Of a stretch of DNA of 64,000 nucleotides, positions 9,034 to 19,195 are shown piece by piece; the first letter of the stretch is position 1; each line of letters opens with the position of its first letter. The DNA comes from Thiomonas sp. X19 (GTDB taxonomy: Bacteria; Pseudomonadota; Gammaproteobacteria; Burkholderiales; Burkholderiaceae_C): NCBI RefSeq assembly GCF_900089495.1, contig NZ_LT605203.1, forward strand, positions 124,001 to 188,000. The letters are read 5' to 3'. The notes beneath the pieces were generated by a model. The model saw only the letters and a list, made by a program, of their open reading frames with translations, had not been told where the DNA came from and ran no database searches. The translations under genes and the position numbers were made by a program.

Positions 9034-9999
9034 ATGTCCACCGTTCTCCAGGAAGTCGACGAACGCTCGCGCCTTGCGGGCACCAATAAATTTGAGCTGT
9101 TGCTCTTCCGCCTCGGCGAAGACAACGGAAGACGGCGCGAGATCTTCGGCATCAACGTGTTCAAGGTGCGCGAGGCGCTGGTGATGCCATCGATCACGGC
9201 GATGCCGGGCGCACCGCAGCATGTCCTTGGCGTGGCCAATATCCGCGGGCAGATCGTGCCCGTGATCGACCTGCCCGCACTGGTCGGTTGCAAGCCCAAG
9301 GCGCTGAACATCCTCATCGTGACCGAGTACGAACGCTCGGTGCAAGGCTTTGCGGTGGAGGAGGTGGAGGAAATCATGCGCTTGGAATGGAGCCGAGTGC
9401 TCTCGGCCGAAGCCAATGCGGTCGGCGGCATGGTGACCAGCATTGCGCGGCTTGATGCGGACAGCGACAAGACCCGCCTGGCCCTCGTCTTGGACGTGGA
9501 GAAGGTGCTGCGCGATGTGCTGCCCTCGCGCGTGCAGGAGGTCAATGCCGCGCAGGTCGGCCAGAAGCTGGAATTGCCGCCCGGGTCCGTGATCCTTGCC
9601 GCCGACGACTCCTTCGTCGCCCGCAGCCAGATCGAAAAGGTGTTGCAGGCCCTACATGCGCCCTACGTCATGACCAAGACCGGCAAGGAAGCCTGGGACA
9701 AGCTGCAGGCGCTGGCGAATGATGCGAAAGCCGAAGGCAAGAGCGTAGGCGACAAGGTGGCGGCCGTACTGACTGACCTGGAAATGCCCGAGATGGATGG
9801 CTTCACCCTGACCCGCAAGATCAAGGATGACGAACGCTTGAAGCGCATTCCGGTTGTGATTCACTCCTCGCTCACCGGTCAGGCCAACGAGGACCACGCG
9901 CGAAATGTCGGTGCCGAAGGCTACGTGGCCAAGTTCGTCGCCGAAGAGCTTGGCACTGCGCTGCGGAAGGCGATCGATACCGCCACGCAGCGCGCCTAG
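9034..9999 (+). CDS. cheV: Chemotaxis coupling protein CheV (CheW-receiver fusion)
   Basis: Coupling protein of 321 aa that joins an N-terminal CheW-like domain (about residues 15-165; [17 protein letters not shown] is typical) to a C-terminal receiver (about 180-315). The receiver has the acidic pair in LAADDSF, the phospho-acceptor in [11 protein letters not shown], a Ser at the switch position (VIHSSLTG) and the Lys in GYVAKF. CheV couples receptors to CheA and is tuned by phosphorylation. It follows the CZB receptor by 47 bp. A purine stretch (ACGGAG) precedes the ATG. Confidence 0.96.
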   Translation: MSTVLQEVDERSRLAGTNKFELLLFRLGEDNGRRREIFGINVFKVREALVMPSITAMPGAPQHVLGVANIRGQIVPVIDLPALVGCKPKALNILIVTEYERSVQGFAVEEVEEIMRLEWSRVLSAEANAVGGMVTSIARLDADSDKTRLALVLDVEKVLRDVLPSRVQEVNAAQVGQKLELPPGSVILAADDSFVARSQIEKVLQALHAPYVMTKTGKEAWDKLQALANDAKAEGKSVGDKVAAVLTDLEMPEMDGFTLTRKIKDDERLKRIPVVIHSSLTGQANEDHARNVGAEGYVAKFVAEELGTALRKAIDTATQRA

Positions 10000-10046
10000 G
10001 CGTCATCCTCATTCGGTTGTCAGCCAGCCATCACGACGGAATATTG

Positions 10047-11033
10047 ATGCCCATGTCAGACCCTGCAAAAAGCCAAGACCTACAGAAACCGCGATCCGAG
10101 CAGATTGCATCCCTCTGCGGCGAAGCGCTTCCCATTCTTGGGCAACAGATCGACGCCGGCCGCGTCCAGATGGAGACGGCCATTCTGCAACTGAGCCAGC
10201 GCTTCTCCAGTCTCTATGGAAGTCTGGAGAACGCCGTCAGGGCTTCACAAACGGCCATGGGCACAGAAGGTGAGGATGGGACTGTTGCCGTCTTTGCGCA
10301 AAGCCAGAGCGCTCTTGGGGCGGTGATGGAGCGGCTCAAGGTCGCGTTCGCCAAACGTGATGCCGCGATGGGTGACGTCATGCAGGTCACCGGACATGCG
10401 AATGCTCTCCAGAAAATGGCAGACCAAGTTTCCGCGCTGGCCTCCAGAACCAATCTTCTAGCTCTCAACGCTGCGATCGAAGCGGCCCGTGCTGGTGAAA
10501 ACGGGCGCGGCTTCGCCGTGGTTGCCGATGAAGTGCGCCGGCTTTCGGTGCAGTCACGTGACACTGGGCAAGAAATGTCCGAGATGGTCAGAGTCATCAG
10601 CGGTGCGATGCGAACGCTGACCCAGACGGCGGCTCAGTCGAACGCTGAAGAAAAGCAGTCACTGGCGGAATCAGAGCGATCAGTCCAACAGGTGCTGGAG
10701 AGATTGCGGCAGGTCACAAGTGGCCTGACTTCGTCCACCGACATCCTGCAAAAGGAAAGCAACCAGATGCGCCAGGAAATCGCACAGGTGCTGGTTTCCC
10801 TGCAATTCCAGGATCGCGTCAGCCAGATCCTGGTCCACGCCCGACAGAGCCTGGATGCATTGAACGAGCGAGTCCGTGGTTTTCTCGCAGCTGCGCACGA
10901 TGAGGCCAGCCTGGATGTTGCGGCCTATATGCAAGGCATCGCCAATGGCTACACGACCCAGGAACAGCGTCTGAACCATGATGGGCAAGCCATCACAGAA
11001 GTGCTGGATGGCGGCGACATCACCTTTTTCTAA
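10047..11033 (+). CDS. Small cytoplasmic methyl-accepting chemoreceptor-like protein
   Basis: Soluble receptor-like protein of 328 aa with no membrane segment and no obvious sensor domain. The tip [20 protein letters not shown] and [13 protein letters not shown] are intact. The C-terminal helix has the motif [12 protein letters not shown], found in many short betaproteobacterial receptors. The ATG at 10047 has GACGGA about 6 bp upstream; the ATG at 10053 is less well placed. It lies between cheV and the second cheY, all in one direction. The ligand is unknown; it may be a structural or metabolic-state receptor. Confidence 0.88.
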   Translation: MPMSDPAKSQDLQKPRSEQIASLCGEALPILGQQIDAGRVQMETAILQLSQRFSSLYGSLENAVRASQTAMGTEGEDGTVAVFAQSQSALGAVMERLKVAFAKRDAAMGDVMQVTGHANALQKMADQVSALASRTNLLALNAAIEAARAGENGRGFAVVADEVRRLSVQSRDTGQEMSEMVRVISGAMRTLTQTAAQSNAEEKQSLAESERSVQQVLERLRQVTSGLTSSTDILQKESNQMRQEIAQVLVSLQFQDRVSQILVHARQSLDALNERVRGFLAAAHDEASLDVAAYMQGIANGYTTQEQRLNHDGQAITEVLDGGDITFF

Positions 11034-11070
11034 GCACTCGCATTGTTTCCCTCAACTCCCGAAACCTGCC

Positions 11071-11439
11071 ATGGCCAAAACCATTCTCATCGTCGACGAC
11101 TCGGCCTCGCTGCGCCAAGTGGTCAATATTGCACTCGCCAGCGCGGGCTATGAGGTTATCGAAGCCTGTGACGGCGTCGATGCTCTGACCAAGCTCGACG
11201 GCCGCAAGATTCACCTCATCATCAGCGACGTGAACATGCCCAATATGGACGGCATCGCGTTGGTCAAGGAGGTCAAGCAAAAGCCCGACTACAAGTTCAC
11301 CCCCATCATCATGCTCACCACCGAGAGCCAGGAAGACAAGAAGGCGCAAGGTCAGGCCGCTGGGGCACGCGCTTGGGTGGTCAAGCCCTTCCAGCCCGCG
11401 CAAATGCTGGCGGCCGTATCCAAACTGATTGCTCCATGA
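11071..11439 (+). CDS. cheY: CheY-like response regulator (second copy)
   Basis: Stand-alone receiver of 122 aa. It has the acidic pair Asp9-Asp10 (LIVDDSASLRQ), the acceptor Asp53 (ISDVNMPNMDG), Thr83 (MLTTESQ) and Lys105 (VVKPF). It starts MAKTILIVDD, the standard length. It belongs to the second chemotaxis gene set: it is followed by STAS and by the P2-containing cheA, with 10 bp to the STAS gene. Its sequence differs clearly from the cheY at 1601, with a TTES rather than TAEA switch, as in regulators that pair with STAS-CheA modules. Confidence 0.94.
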   Translation: MAKTILIVDDSASLRQVVNIALASAGYEVIEACDGVDALTKLDGRKIHLIISDVNMPNMDGIALVKEVKQKPDYKFTPIIMLTTESQEDKKAQGQAAGARAWVVKPFQPAQMLAAVSKLIAP

Positions 11440-11449
11440 GGTTCCCACG

Positions 11450-11791
11450 ATGACCACGCTTGAGCAGCCCTCAGGAACCACTGGCAGCGTGCACATGCGC
11501 GGCGCGCTTGACATCTACGCTGCATCCACTGTGCGCGAGCGTCTCGTCGCCCTGGTGCAGCAACACCCGGTGTTGGAACTGCAACTATCCGAGGTCGACG
11601 AGATCGATGTCGCCGGCCTGCAGTTGCTGCTGGCCGCCAAGCAGATGGCGAGCCATCTGGGGCACGCTCTCAAACTCAGTTCGCATAGCGCCGCCGTGCT
11701 CGACGCCCTGCAACTCTGCAACCTGCTGCCCTATTTCGGTGACCCCGTGGTTGAACACGGCGCGGCCAAAGCGCCCAAGGACAAGGCATGA
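11450..11791 (+). CDS. STAS-domain protein of the chemotaxis operon
   Basis: A 113-aa STAS-domain protein, similar in fold to anti-sigma-factor antagonists such as SpoIIAA. At the usual phospho-serine site, DSSG is replaced by DVAG (Ala55), so it is unlikely to be controlled by serine phosphorylation. Its start lies 10 bp after the cheY2 stop and its stop overlaps the cheA2 start (ATGA), so it is translationally coupled to the kinase. Chemotaxis-operon STAS proteins are common in Burkholderiales but their function is poorly defined; a scaffold role near CheA is an inference. Confidence 0.88.
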   Translation: MTTLEQPSGTTGSVHMRGALDIYAASTVRERLVALVQQHPVLELQLSEVDEIDVAGLQLLLAAKQMASHLGHALKLSSHSAAVLDALQLCNLLPYFGDPVVEHGAAKAPKDKA

Positions 11792-14007
11792 ACTTCGAAC
11801 AACAGATGCAGCAAGCCCTGCAGTCCTTCATCGTCGAGGCCCAGGAGTTGCTGGTCAGCATGGAGCAGGGTCTGCTCGGGCTCGACGCCGGCGCCGACCC
11901 GGAAGCCGTCAACGCGCTGTTTCGCGCCGCACACACCATCAAAGGATCGGCGGGCTTGTTCGGCCTGGACGGCGTCGTCCGCTTCACCCATCACCTGGAG
12001 AGTCTGCTCGACCAGATGCGCGCAGGCAAAGCCGAGACCAACGAGGGCGTGGTCAACACGCTGCTGGATGGTCGCGATCACTTGGCAGGTCTGATTGAGC
12101 AGATTGCCCAAACCGGGTCCTGCATCGGCGGCACAGCCGCAGAGCAAGCCTTGGTCGTGCGGCTGCAGTCCTTGCAGCAACCCGCTTCGTTGGCGGTTAC
12201 GGTTGCCGCGTCTCAGGCCATGCGGCAAATTCCCATGGACCATGACGACGCACCCGCCGTCAAGGTGTTGCCGCAAGGCGCGGCAATGACGGCCACCTGG
12301 CACATCTCGCTGCGCTTCGGGCCAGACTGCCTGCGCAACGGCATGGATCCGCTGGCTTTCATTCGCTATCTACGCGGCCTGGGAGAGATCGTCGGTCTGG
12401 CAACGCTGACTGACGCGCTGCCGGCGCTCGACGCGATGGACCCGGAAACAAGTTATCTAGGCTTCGAAATCAATTTCCGCAGTGACGCCACCAAGGCGGA
12501 GATCGAATCCGCTTTTGAATTCGTGCGTGAGGTCAGCGCGATCAGCATCTTGCCAGCGCATAGCCGCGTCGCCGACTACATCGAACTCATCCGTTCGTTA
12601 CCCGAGGATGACATGCGTGTGGGCGACATCCTGGTACAGGTTGGCACCCTGACACCCAAGGAATTGACCGAAGCCCTGAACGCGCAGCAACAGGAACAAA
12701 CCCAGGCCGGCAAGCATGCCCCGCTGGGGGAAATCCTGATTCGCGAAGGCGCCACGCGCGAGCCTATCGTGCAAGCCGCGCTGGACAAGCAAAAGCAGAC
12801 CAAGGACAAGCGGCTGCGCGACAGCCAGATGCTGCGCGTCGCCGCCGACAAGCTCGACCTGCTCATCAATCTGGTTGGCGAACTCGTCATCGCCAGCGCC
12901 GGCAATGCCCTGCATGCGCAGCAGTCGCAAAATCCAGCGCAACTCGAAGCAGCGGCACAAGTGTCCCGTCTCGTGGAAGAAATTCGCGAACTCGCCCTGA
13001 AGCTGCGCATGGTCGAGATCGGCGAAACCTTCGCCCGCTTCCAGCGCGTGGTGCGCGACACCTCGCGCGAACTGGGCAAGGACATCGCGCTGGTCATCCA
13101 GGGGGCGGACACCGAGATGGACAAGACCCTGGTCGAGCGCATCGCCGATCCGCTGATGCACCTGGTGCGCAACGCGATGGACCACGGCGTCGAGGCGCCC
13201 GATGTGCGCGCGGCCCGCGGCAAACCGGCCCAGGGCACGCTGCGCCTGTCGGCCTGCCACGATTCGGGCAGCATCCTCATCGAGGTGGCCGACGATGGCG
13301 GCGGGCTCAACCGCGAGCGCATCCTCGCCAAGGCAGTGGAGCGCGGCCTGCTGGCGGCCGAAGCGGCCGCCACGCTGCCCGACGCCGATGTGTGGAGCCT
13401 GATTTTCGAACCCGGCTTCTCCACGGCCGAAAAGCTCACCGACCTTTCCGGCCGCGGCGTGGGCATGGATGTCGTGAGGCGCAATATCGAAGCCATCCGC
13501 GGCACCATCGACATTCAAAGCGACGCAGGCCGGGGCACCACCATGCGCCTGCGCCTGCCGCTGACCCTGGCGATCATCGACGGCTTCATGGTGGACAGCG
13601 CCGGGCGTGCCTATGTGCTGCCGCTCGACACGGTGGTCGAGTGCATGGAGTACCACCCCGGCCCCCGCCAACTCGGCTACATCAACCTGCGCGGCGAGGT
13701 TCTGCCGCTGCTGCACCTGCGCGACATGCTCGGCGGCGACGAGGCGGCGCATGCGTCTCCCCTGCGGCGCAACGTCGTCGTGGTGCAGGCGGCAGGCCAG
13801 CGCGCGGGCCTGGTGGTCGACGCCCTGCTCGGCGAATACCAGACCGTGATCAAACCCCTGGGCGCCCTGTTCGCCCATCTGCAAGGCATCAGCGGCTCGA
13901 CCATCCTCGGCAACGGCGAGGTCGCGCTGATTCTCGATGTCACCGCGCTCCTGTCCCGCGTGACGCGGCAGACCAGCATGGCGCCATCCGCTGCCGTCGC
14001 TGCTTAA
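11788..14007 (+). CDS. cheA: Chemotaxis histidine kinase CheA (second copy, with P2 domain)
   Basis: Histidine kinase of 739 aa. P1 has His49 (FRAAHTIKGSAGLFG). A P2-like CheY/CheB-docking domain spans about residues 165-275 (starting TATWHISLRFGP). P3 begins near LRVAADKLDLLINLVGELV. P4 shows the N box (HLVRNAMDHGVE), G1 (VADDGGGLN) and G2 (SGRGVGMDVV). A CheW-like P5 closes the protein (YINLRGEVLPLL). The ATG overlaps the STAS stop. It heads the block with a transmembrane receptor, cheW, cheR, cheD and cheB, so it is the complete classical pathway kinase, beside the P2-less CheA at 2529. Confidence 0.97.
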   Translation: MNFEQQMQQALQSFIVEAQELLVSMEQGLLGLDAGADPEAVNALFRAAHTIKGSAGLFGLDGVVRFTHHLESLLDQMRAGKAETNEGVVNTLLDGRDHLAGLIEQIAQTGSCIGGTAAEQALVVRLQSLQQPASLAVTVAASQAMRQIPMDHDDAPAVKVLPQGAAMTATWHISLRFGPDCLRNGMDPLAFIRYLRGLGEIVGLATLTDALPALDAMDPETSYLGFEINFRSDATKAEIESAFEFVREVSAISILPAHSRVADYIELIRSLPEDDMRVGDILVQVGTLTPKELTEALNAQQQEQTQAGKHAPLGEILIREGATREPIVQAALDKQKQTKDKRLRDSQMLRVAADKLDLLINLVGELVIASAGNALHAQQSQNPAQLEAAAQVSRLVEEIRELALKLRMVEIGETFARFQRVVRDTSRELGKDIALVIQGADTEMDKTLVERIADPLMHLVRNAMDHGVEAPDVRAARGKPAQGTLRLSACHDSGSILIEVADDGGGLNRERILAKAVERGLLAAEAAATLPDADVWSLIFEPGFSTAEKLTDLSGRGVGMDVVRRNIEAIRGTIDIQSDAGRGTTMRLRLPLTLAIIDGFMVDSAGRAYVLPLDTVVECMEYHPGPRQLGYINLRGEVLPLLHLRDMLGGDEAAHASPLRRNVVVVQAAGQRAGLVVDALLGEYQTVIKPLGALFAHLQGISGSTILGNGEVALILDVTALLSRVTRQTSMAPSAAVAA

Positions 14008-14035
14008 GGCCTGACCACAATCGAAGGAAACCCCC

Positions 14036-15649
14036 ATGTTCAAACACCTCAAAATCAGCGTTCGACTAGGCCTGGGTTTCGGCCTCCTGGTCGTGCTGCT
14101 CCTGCTCACCGTCGGGTTCGGGCTGGTGCAGATGAAAAGCATCAACGACCGTTCGCATGATCTGGTTGATCACCAACTTCGCGCGGAACGGCTCCTGAAC
14201 ACCGCGTACGACAATTTTCAAGGCACGTCCCGCATCACCTTGCGCATCCTGCTGCAGCAAAATCTCACGGGCGAGGACGCGGCGGCCGTCAAAGCCAACC
14301 AGAGCAACACCAACGCGGCCTTGAAGGAACTCAAGGGCCTGCCCATTTCAAGCGAGATTCAGGCAAAAGTCGGCCAGATGCTGAACCTCATCGCGCGCAA
14401 CCGGCCCATCCTGGCCAAGGTCTCCGAGCAGATCCAGCAGGGCAACTACGGTTATGCCAGCAGCGAATATCTGCAGAAATCGATGCCATTGCTTCGCCAG
14501 ATGCGCATCACGATGCAGGACCTGGGGAAGATTCAGGAAAGCGAGACCAATGCCTTGTACGCCGCCAGCCAGGCCGATTTCGCGCGCGGATTGTGGCTGA
14601 GCCTGGTTTCTGGCGGCGTCGCCATCCTGCTCGCCATTTTTGGCGGCATCTGGATCACACGTTCCATCACCCGCCCGCTGGGCGAAGCTGTCGGGGTGGC
14701 GCAGAAGGTGGCTGCAGGCGATCTGTCGGTGCAAGTGCACAGCAGCGCACGCGACGAGACCGGGGCTTTGCTCCAGGCCCTGGGGGCGATGGTGGCCAAG
14801 CTCACCGCCACCTTGTCCACCGTACGTTCGGCTGCCGACAATCTCTCCAGCGCCTCGACCCAGGTGTCCTCCACCTCGCAGAGCCTGTCGCAGGCCGCCT
14901 CCGAGCAGGCCGCCTCGGTGGAGGAGACCTCGGCCACCCTGGAGCAGGCCACCGCCAGCATTCGCCAGAACGCCGACAACGCCCGCCTCACCGACACCAT
15001 GGCCCAGCAGGCCGCCTCCCAGGCCCGGGACGGGGGCGCGGCGGTGCAGCAGACGGTCTCTGCCATGCAGTCCATTGCCGAGCGCATCTCCATCATCGAC
15101 GACATCGCCTACCAGACCAATATGCTGGCGCTGAACGCGGCCATCGAGGCGGCCCGCGCCGGCGAGCATGGCAAGGGCTTTGCCGTGGTGGCCGCCGAGG
15201 TGAGAAAACTCGCCGAGCGCAGCCAGGTCGCCGCCAAGGAGATTGGCGATCTGGCCTCGGGGACGGTCAAGCAGGCGCAGAGTGCGGGCTCGCTGCTGGC
15301 GCAGATGGTCCCGGCCATCACCAAGACCTCGGATCTGGTGCAGGAGATCAATGCCGCCTCCGAAGAACAGGCCACCGGCATGCAGCAGATCAATCAGGCC
15401 GTCTCTCAGCTCAACGCCGTCACGCAGCAAAACGCCTCGGCCTCCGAAGAACTCGCCGCCACCGCCGAAGAAATGAACGCCCAGGCCGATGGCTTGCTGC
15501 AGCTCGTTCGCCAGTTCAAGACCGGCCAGGAGCATGACACGCCGCGTCAGGCTGGTCCGGCGGCCGACTCCGTGGCTCGCAAAACAGCAAGGCCTCGCCC
15601 CGAGGCACTGCCGGCGCTGGCCGCAGAAGGCACATTCGTCAAATTCTGA
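14036..15649 (+). CDS. Transmembrane methyl-accepting chemoreceptor (4HB type)
   Basis: Inner-membrane receptor of 537 aa. TM1 is about residues 13-33, followed by a periplasmic four-helix-bundle ligand domain of about 150 residues, TM2 near 185-205 ([13 protein letters not shown]), a HAMP domain and signalling helices with the tip [19 protein letters not shown]. The C-terminus ends EGTFVKF. An AAGGAA ribosome site precedes the ATG. From base 14633 to 15486 the gene is identical to bases 19811-20664 of the receptor at 19196, while the ligand domains and C-terminal tails differ. The ligand is unknown. Confidence 0.95.
   Translation: MFKHLKISVRLGLGFGLLVVLLLLTVGFGLVQMKSINDRSHDLVDHQLRAERLLNTAYDNFQGTSRITLRILLQQNLTGEDAAAVKANQSNTNAALKELKGLPISSEIQAKVGQMLNLIARNRPILAKVSEQIQQGNYGYASSEYLQKSMPLLRQMRITMQDLGKIQESETNALYAASQADFARGLWLSLVSGGVAILLAIFGGIWITRSITRPLGEAVGVAQKVAAGDLSVQVHSSARDETGALLQALGAMVAKLTATLSTVRSAADNLSSASTQVSSTSQSLSQAASEQAASVEETSATLEQATASIRQNADNARLTDTMAQQAASQARDGGAAVQQTVSAMQSIAERISIIDDIAYQTNMLALNAAIEAARAGEHGKGFAVVAAEVRKLAERSQVAAKEIGDLASGTVKQAQSAGSLLAQMVPAITKTSDLVQEINAASEEQATGMQQINQAVSQLNAVTQQNASASEELAATAEEMNAQADGLLQLVRQFKTGQEHDTPRQAGPAADSVARKTARPRPEALPALAAEGTFVKF
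14633..15486 (+). repeat. 854-bp direct repeat, copy 1 (TM2-HAMP-signalling part of a chemoreceptor)
   Basis: This segment matches 19811-20664 at a constant offset of 5178 bp, with no difference found on reading both copies through. It starts inside TM2 and ends just after the last signalling helix (EEMNAQA). The flanking sequence diverges at once on both sides, as expected for recent gene conversion or partial duplication. Confidence 0.95.
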
Positions 15650-15676
15650 TCCTGTCTAACAACACGGAGCCGATCC

Positions 15677-16264
15677 ATGCAAACCATCCCCGCCAGCACC
15701 GCAATTGCCGTGAAAGACGCCGCCAATCTGCCAGCAACCGTGCAGACAAACGACTTTGCGGCACACGCTGCAAACGGCCAGTTCCTGACTTTCAGCCTGC
15801 ACGGCGAGGTGTATGGCCTGGACATTTTGCGAGTGCGTGAAATCCTCGAATACACCCGCCCCACCACCATCCCGATGATGCCGGCCTTCGTGCATGGCGT
15901 CATCAACCTGCGCGGCAATGTGGTGCCCGTCATCGATCTGGCGCAGCGCTTCGGTCGCGCCGCCACCGAACTGCGCGCGCGCACCTGCATCGTGATCGCC
16001 GAGGTCGAAGGCGAGGATGGTCCTCAGGCCATCGGCATACTGGTTGATGCGGTGAACGCGGTGCTCGACATGGACGCCGCACAAATCGAGCCTCCACCCA
16101 GTTTCGGCACTGGCTTGCGGCAAGACTTCATCAGGGGCATGGCACGCAGCGAAAGTGGCTTCATCATCCTGCTCGACGTTGCGCGGGTATTGTCGGTGCA
16201 GGAAATGTCTAACCTGGCTGGCATGAGCCATGGAGAAGCGCTGGCAATGCCCGCTCAATCTTGA
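15677..16264 (+). CDS. cheW: Chemotaxis coupling protein CheW
   Basis: Coupling protein of 195 aa that links receptors to CheA. The CheW fold begins after a 30-residue N-terminal extension (FLTFSLHGEVYGLDILRVRE) and includes VINLRGNVVPVIDLAQRF and a late IILLDVARVLS strand. It is somewhat longer than E. coli CheW (167 aa), mainly through N- and C-terminal tails. ACGGAG lies upstream of the ATG. It is the only stand-alone CheW in the window, so it may serve both kinases together with CheV. Confidence 0.96.
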   Translation: MQTIPASTAIAVKDAANLPATVQTNDFAAHAANGQFLTFSLHGEVYGLDILRVREILEYTRPTTIPMMPAFVHGVINLRGNVVPVIDLAQRFGRAATELRARTCIVIAEVEGEDGPQAIGILVDAVNAVLDMDAAQIEPPPSFGTGLRQDFIRGMARSESGFIILLDVARVLSVQEMSNLAGMSHGEALAMPAQS

Positions 16265-16583
16265 ATGTTGTGAACCGCCCATCGATGGATTTTCCCCTAT
16301 TCGCGGCATCGCCAAAGACCAACTTGAGAACCCAGCACGCAGCGATGATCGAAGGATGGCGCCGTACGCCAGCAATTGGGTGTGAAGTCGTGGCCGAAGC
16401 ATCGAAACCCAAACCCAGGAGAACTTTCTTCGAACGCATGGCCTCGATTCTTTCCAGGGCTATGTTTTCAGTCCGCCGGTTCCTGCCGAGCGCTTTGCGC
16501 GACACCTGCGGACAAAGCGTCTCTGACCTACCCGGCGCGACATTCACGAACGCTTGTGCAGTCACCCGATCACCCGTCGCAAG
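16265..16583. other. 319-bp gap between cheW and cheR, no supported gene
   Basis: An ORF of about 100 codons can be read from 16261 on the plus strand but it has only a TTG start overlapping the cheW stop, no ribosome site and no recognisable protein motif. No terminator hairpin or sigma-28-like promoter was found. It may hold an unrecognised promoter for cheR-cheD-cheB. Confidence 0.5.
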
Positions 16584-17396
16584 ATGAACACATTGACCGA
16601 TACAGAATTGGCGGGCTTCAGCAAACTGATGTTCGGCGCGGCAGGCATCACGCTGGCGGCGTCGAAAAAGGCCCTGGTCAGCGGTCGCCTCGGGCGCCGG
16701 CTGCAATTGCTTGGATGCGCGAGTTTCACCGAATACCTCGGCCATCTTCAGCGCAATGCCCACGAGCGCCAGCAGGCGATTGATCTGTTGACGACCAACG
16801 AGACCTATTTCTTCCGCGAGCCGCGTCATTTCGGTTTTCTCGCCGAGCAGATCATTCCCAAGGTCGAACCGGGCCGGACCTTTCGCGTGTGGAGTGCTGC
16901 CTGTTCCAGTGGCGAGGAACCTTATAGCGTGGCGATGGTTCTGGCCGAGCGCCTCGGGCAGCGCCCATGGGAAATTTTGGCGTCGGACATCAGCACGCGC
17001 GTCCTGGAACAGGCGCGGCTTGGCGTCTACCCAATCGAACGCGCGGAGAAAATTCCCCTGCCCCACCTCAAGTCCTTCTGTCTCAAAGGCACGGGTGCCC
17101 AAGAAGGGCGATTTGCCATCCAGGAAGCTCTGCGAGGCCGGGTGACCTTCCGATCGATCAACTTGAACGCGCCTCTGCCCGAGATCGGTCAATTCGACCT
17201 GATCTTCCTGCGCAATGTGATGATCTATTTCAACACCGAAACCAAGCGACAGGTCTGCATGCGCCTGGTTCAGGCGCTGCGTCCCGGAGGACATCTCTGC
17301 ATCGGCCATTCCGAGAGTCTCAACGGACTCGACAGCTCACTGCGCATGGTGCAGCCGGCGGTGTACCGCAAGGACGATGAAGGTGTCAGGGCATGA
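16584..17396 (+). CDS. cheR: Chemoreceptor glutamate methyltransferase CheR
   Basis: SAM-dependent enzyme that methylates receptor glutamates during adaptation; 270 aa. It has the N-terminal helical domain (TTNETYFFREPRHF is the family hallmark), the SAM-binding region SAACSSGEEPYSVAM, LASDISTRVLEQA, and the core IFLRNVMIYF. I start it at MNTLTDTEL (16584), which matches the usual N-terminus; an in-frame upstream start adds ten residues without support. No strong ribosome site is visible. cheD and cheB follow, forming the adaptation set. Confidence 0.95.
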   Translation: MNTLTDTELAGFSKLMFGAAGITLAASKKALVSGRLGRRLQLLGCASFTEYLGHLQRNAHERQQAIDLLTTNETYFFREPRHFGFLAEQIIPKVEPGRTFRVWSAACSSGEEPYSVAMVLAERLGQRPWEILASDISTRVLEQARLGVYPIERAEKIPLPHLKSFCLKGTGAQEGRFAIQEALRGRVTFRSINLNAPLPEIGQFDLIFLRNVMIYFNTETKRQVCMRLVQALRPGGHLCIGHSESLNGLDSSLRMVQPAVYRKDDEGVRA

Positions 17397-17454
17397 GCAT
17401 GCCGGGCGATGCCAAGAGTGAATGCCGAAGCGCACGGCGCGAGGATGTCCAGAG

Positions 17455-18018
17455 ATGAATGCTCCATGCATGCCACGCACCGTGATGGCACCTGAGCCGG
17501 AACCCCTGGAAATTTTTCTCCAGCCTGGCGAGTTGTATTTCGGCCAGGGGCACACGCGTGTGCGAACCTTGCTGGGCTCCTGCGTGGCGATTGCCGTCTG
17601 GCACCCGCGGTTGAAGCTTGGCGGGCTCTGCCATTACATGCTCCCCAGCCGCGCGCGGAGCGGCCACCATGGCCATGACAAGCGACTCGACGGCCGCTAT
17701 GGCGACGAGGCCATGTTGCTGTTCCTGCGCGACATGCGAGCGAGTCAAACCCGACCGGAGGAGTTCGGAGCCAAGCTGTTCGGTGGCGGGCACATGTTCG
17801 AAGGCCAGTCGCAGTCGCTGCAGGCGGGTTGTCTCGATGTGCCCAGCAAAAACGTGCTCGCCGGCCGCGCGCTGGTGCGTCAGCATGGCTTGAAACTGAA
17901 GGCCGAGCATCTCGGCGGCCAGGGACACCGCAACCTGATATTCGATATCTGGAGCGGCGACGCCTATCTCAAGTTCTGGGGCCAGAACGCCGAGCAAACA
18001 CGGCCCGTAGCGGACTGA
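17455..18018 (+). CDS. cheD: Chemoreceptor glutamine deamidase CheD
   Basis: Deamidates receptor glutamines to glutamates, creating methylation sites; 187 aa from the chosen start. The catalytic cysteine is Cys43 ([11 protein letters not shown]) and the catalytic histidine His60 (GGLCHYML), 17 residues apart as in Thermotoga CheD. GGGHMF in the second half is also typical. The start at 17455 has GAGG upstream; an alternative ATG at 17422 adds 11 residues. It lies between cheR and cheB, the standard order. Confidence 0.93.
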   Translation: MNAPCMPRTVMAPEPEPLEIFLQPGELYFGQGHTRVRTLLGSCVAIAVWHPRLKLGGLCHYMLPSRARSGHHGHDKRLDGRYGDEAMLLFLRDMRASQTRPEEFGAKLFGGGHMFEGQSQSLQAGCLDVPSKNVLAGRALVRQHGLKLKAEHLGGQGHRNLIFDIWSGDAYLKFWGQNAEQTRPVAD

Positions 18019-18037
18019 ACACAACGAGGACGACGAC

Positions 18038-19111
18038 ATGGCGCTGCCCAGAAAGGTGAGGGTCTTCATCGTCGATGATTCGGCGGTCGTGCGGCAGGTG
18101 CTGCAAGCCGTGCTGCTGCGCGATCCCGGCATTGAGGTGCTGGGAGCCGCGCCCGATCCGCTGTTCGCGCTGCAGCGCATGCAGCAAGGGGGCTGGCCAG
18201 ACGTGCTCGTGCTGGATGTGGAAATGCCGCGCATGGACGGCATCACCTTTCTGAAAAAACTCATGATCGAGCATCCGCTCCCCGTGGTCATCTGCTCGAC
18301 CCTGACCGAGAAGGGCGCGCAGATCACCCTGGATGCACTAGCGGCAGGAGCGGTCAGCGTGGTGACAAAACCGCGCGTGGGCCTGAAAGATTTCCTGATC
18401 GAGCAGACCATCGAACTGACCCAGACCATCAAGGCCGCGGCGCGCGCCAACACGAGCAATCTGCACAGCGCGCCGCGTCCGGCTGTGGCCATGCCTGGGA
18501 CGCAATCGCCCATACCGAGTTCCCATGTTCTGCATGAGACCACCGAAAAGATCATTGCCATGGGCATGTCCACCGGTGGCACCGTGGCTCTGGAAAGGGT
18601 GTTGACCACGCTGCCACGAACCTTGCCCGGCATTGCCGTGGTGCAGCACATGCCGGAAAAATTTACCGCCACTTTCGCCGAGCGCCTGAACTCGGTCTGC
18701 GCCCTGGAGGTACGCGAGGCGCACGACGGCGATCGACTCATCCCCGGTCTGGTGCTGATCGCACCGGGCGGCCGGCATATGCAAGTGCGACGCAGCGGCG
18801 CGCAATACCACGTCGAAGTACGCGATGGTCCGCCGGTCAACCGCCACCGTCCTTCCGTGGATGTGCTCTTTCGATCGGTGGCGCAATGCGCCGGACGCAA
18901 TGCTCTGGGCATCATCCTGACCGGCATGGGCGACGACGGTGCGCGCGGCCTCAAGGACATGCACGACGCCGGCGCGCGCACCGTGGCGCAGGACGAGGCC
19001 AGCAGCGTGGTCTATGGCATGCCCAAGGAGGCGGTCAAGCTTGGTGCTGTTGACCGCAATCTGCCGCTCAACGACATCGGTCCAGCGATGGCGGATTACG
19101 GTCGAACTTGA
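18038..19111 (+). CDS. cheB: Chemoreceptor methylesterase CheB
   Basis: Response-regulator methylesterase that removes receptor methyl groups and, in many species, deamidates glutamines; 357 aa. The N-terminal receiver has [11 protein letters not shown] and the acceptor in [10 protein letters not shown]. The esterase domain carries the nucleophile in [10 protein letters not shown], the His in VVQHMP and the Asp in [10 protein letters not shown]. It starts 19 bp after cheD behind a purine-rich stretch (ACGAGGACGACG). CheA activates it by phosphorylation. Confidence 0.97.
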   Translation: MALPRKVRVFIVDDSAVVRQVLQAVLLRDPGIEVLGAAPDPLFALQRMQQGGWPDVLVLDVEMPRMDGITFLKKLMIEHPLPVVICSTLTEKGAQITLDALAAGAVSVVTKPRVGLKDFLIEQTIELTQTIKAAARANTSNLHSAPRPAVAMPGTQSPIPSSHVLHETTEKIIAMGMSTGGTVALERVLTTLPRTLPGIAVVQHMPEKFTATFAERLNSVCALEVREAHDGDRLIPGLVLIAPGGRHMQVRRSGAQYHVEVRDGPPVNRHRPSVDVLFRSVAQCAGRNALGIILTGMGDDGARGLKDMHDAGARTVAQDEASSVVYGMPKEAVKLGAVDRNLPLNDIGPAMADYGRT

Positions 19112-19195
19112 CGGCGCCATCCGGAGCATCCCCTATCCAGAGCGGCCAAAATGTGTCGTTGCCTGGGATAACAACCCTTTTTGGAGCGCCTTTCC

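Noticed and set aside
12598..14145. 515-codon open frame on the minus strand opposite cheA2
   Set aside because: It lies entirely opposite a clear cheA gene, has no family motif, and is explained by GC-rich third positions of the real gene.
16261..16587. Open frame of about 108 codons between cheW and cheR
   Set aside because: TTG start overlapping the cheW stop, no ribosome site, no recognisable motif.
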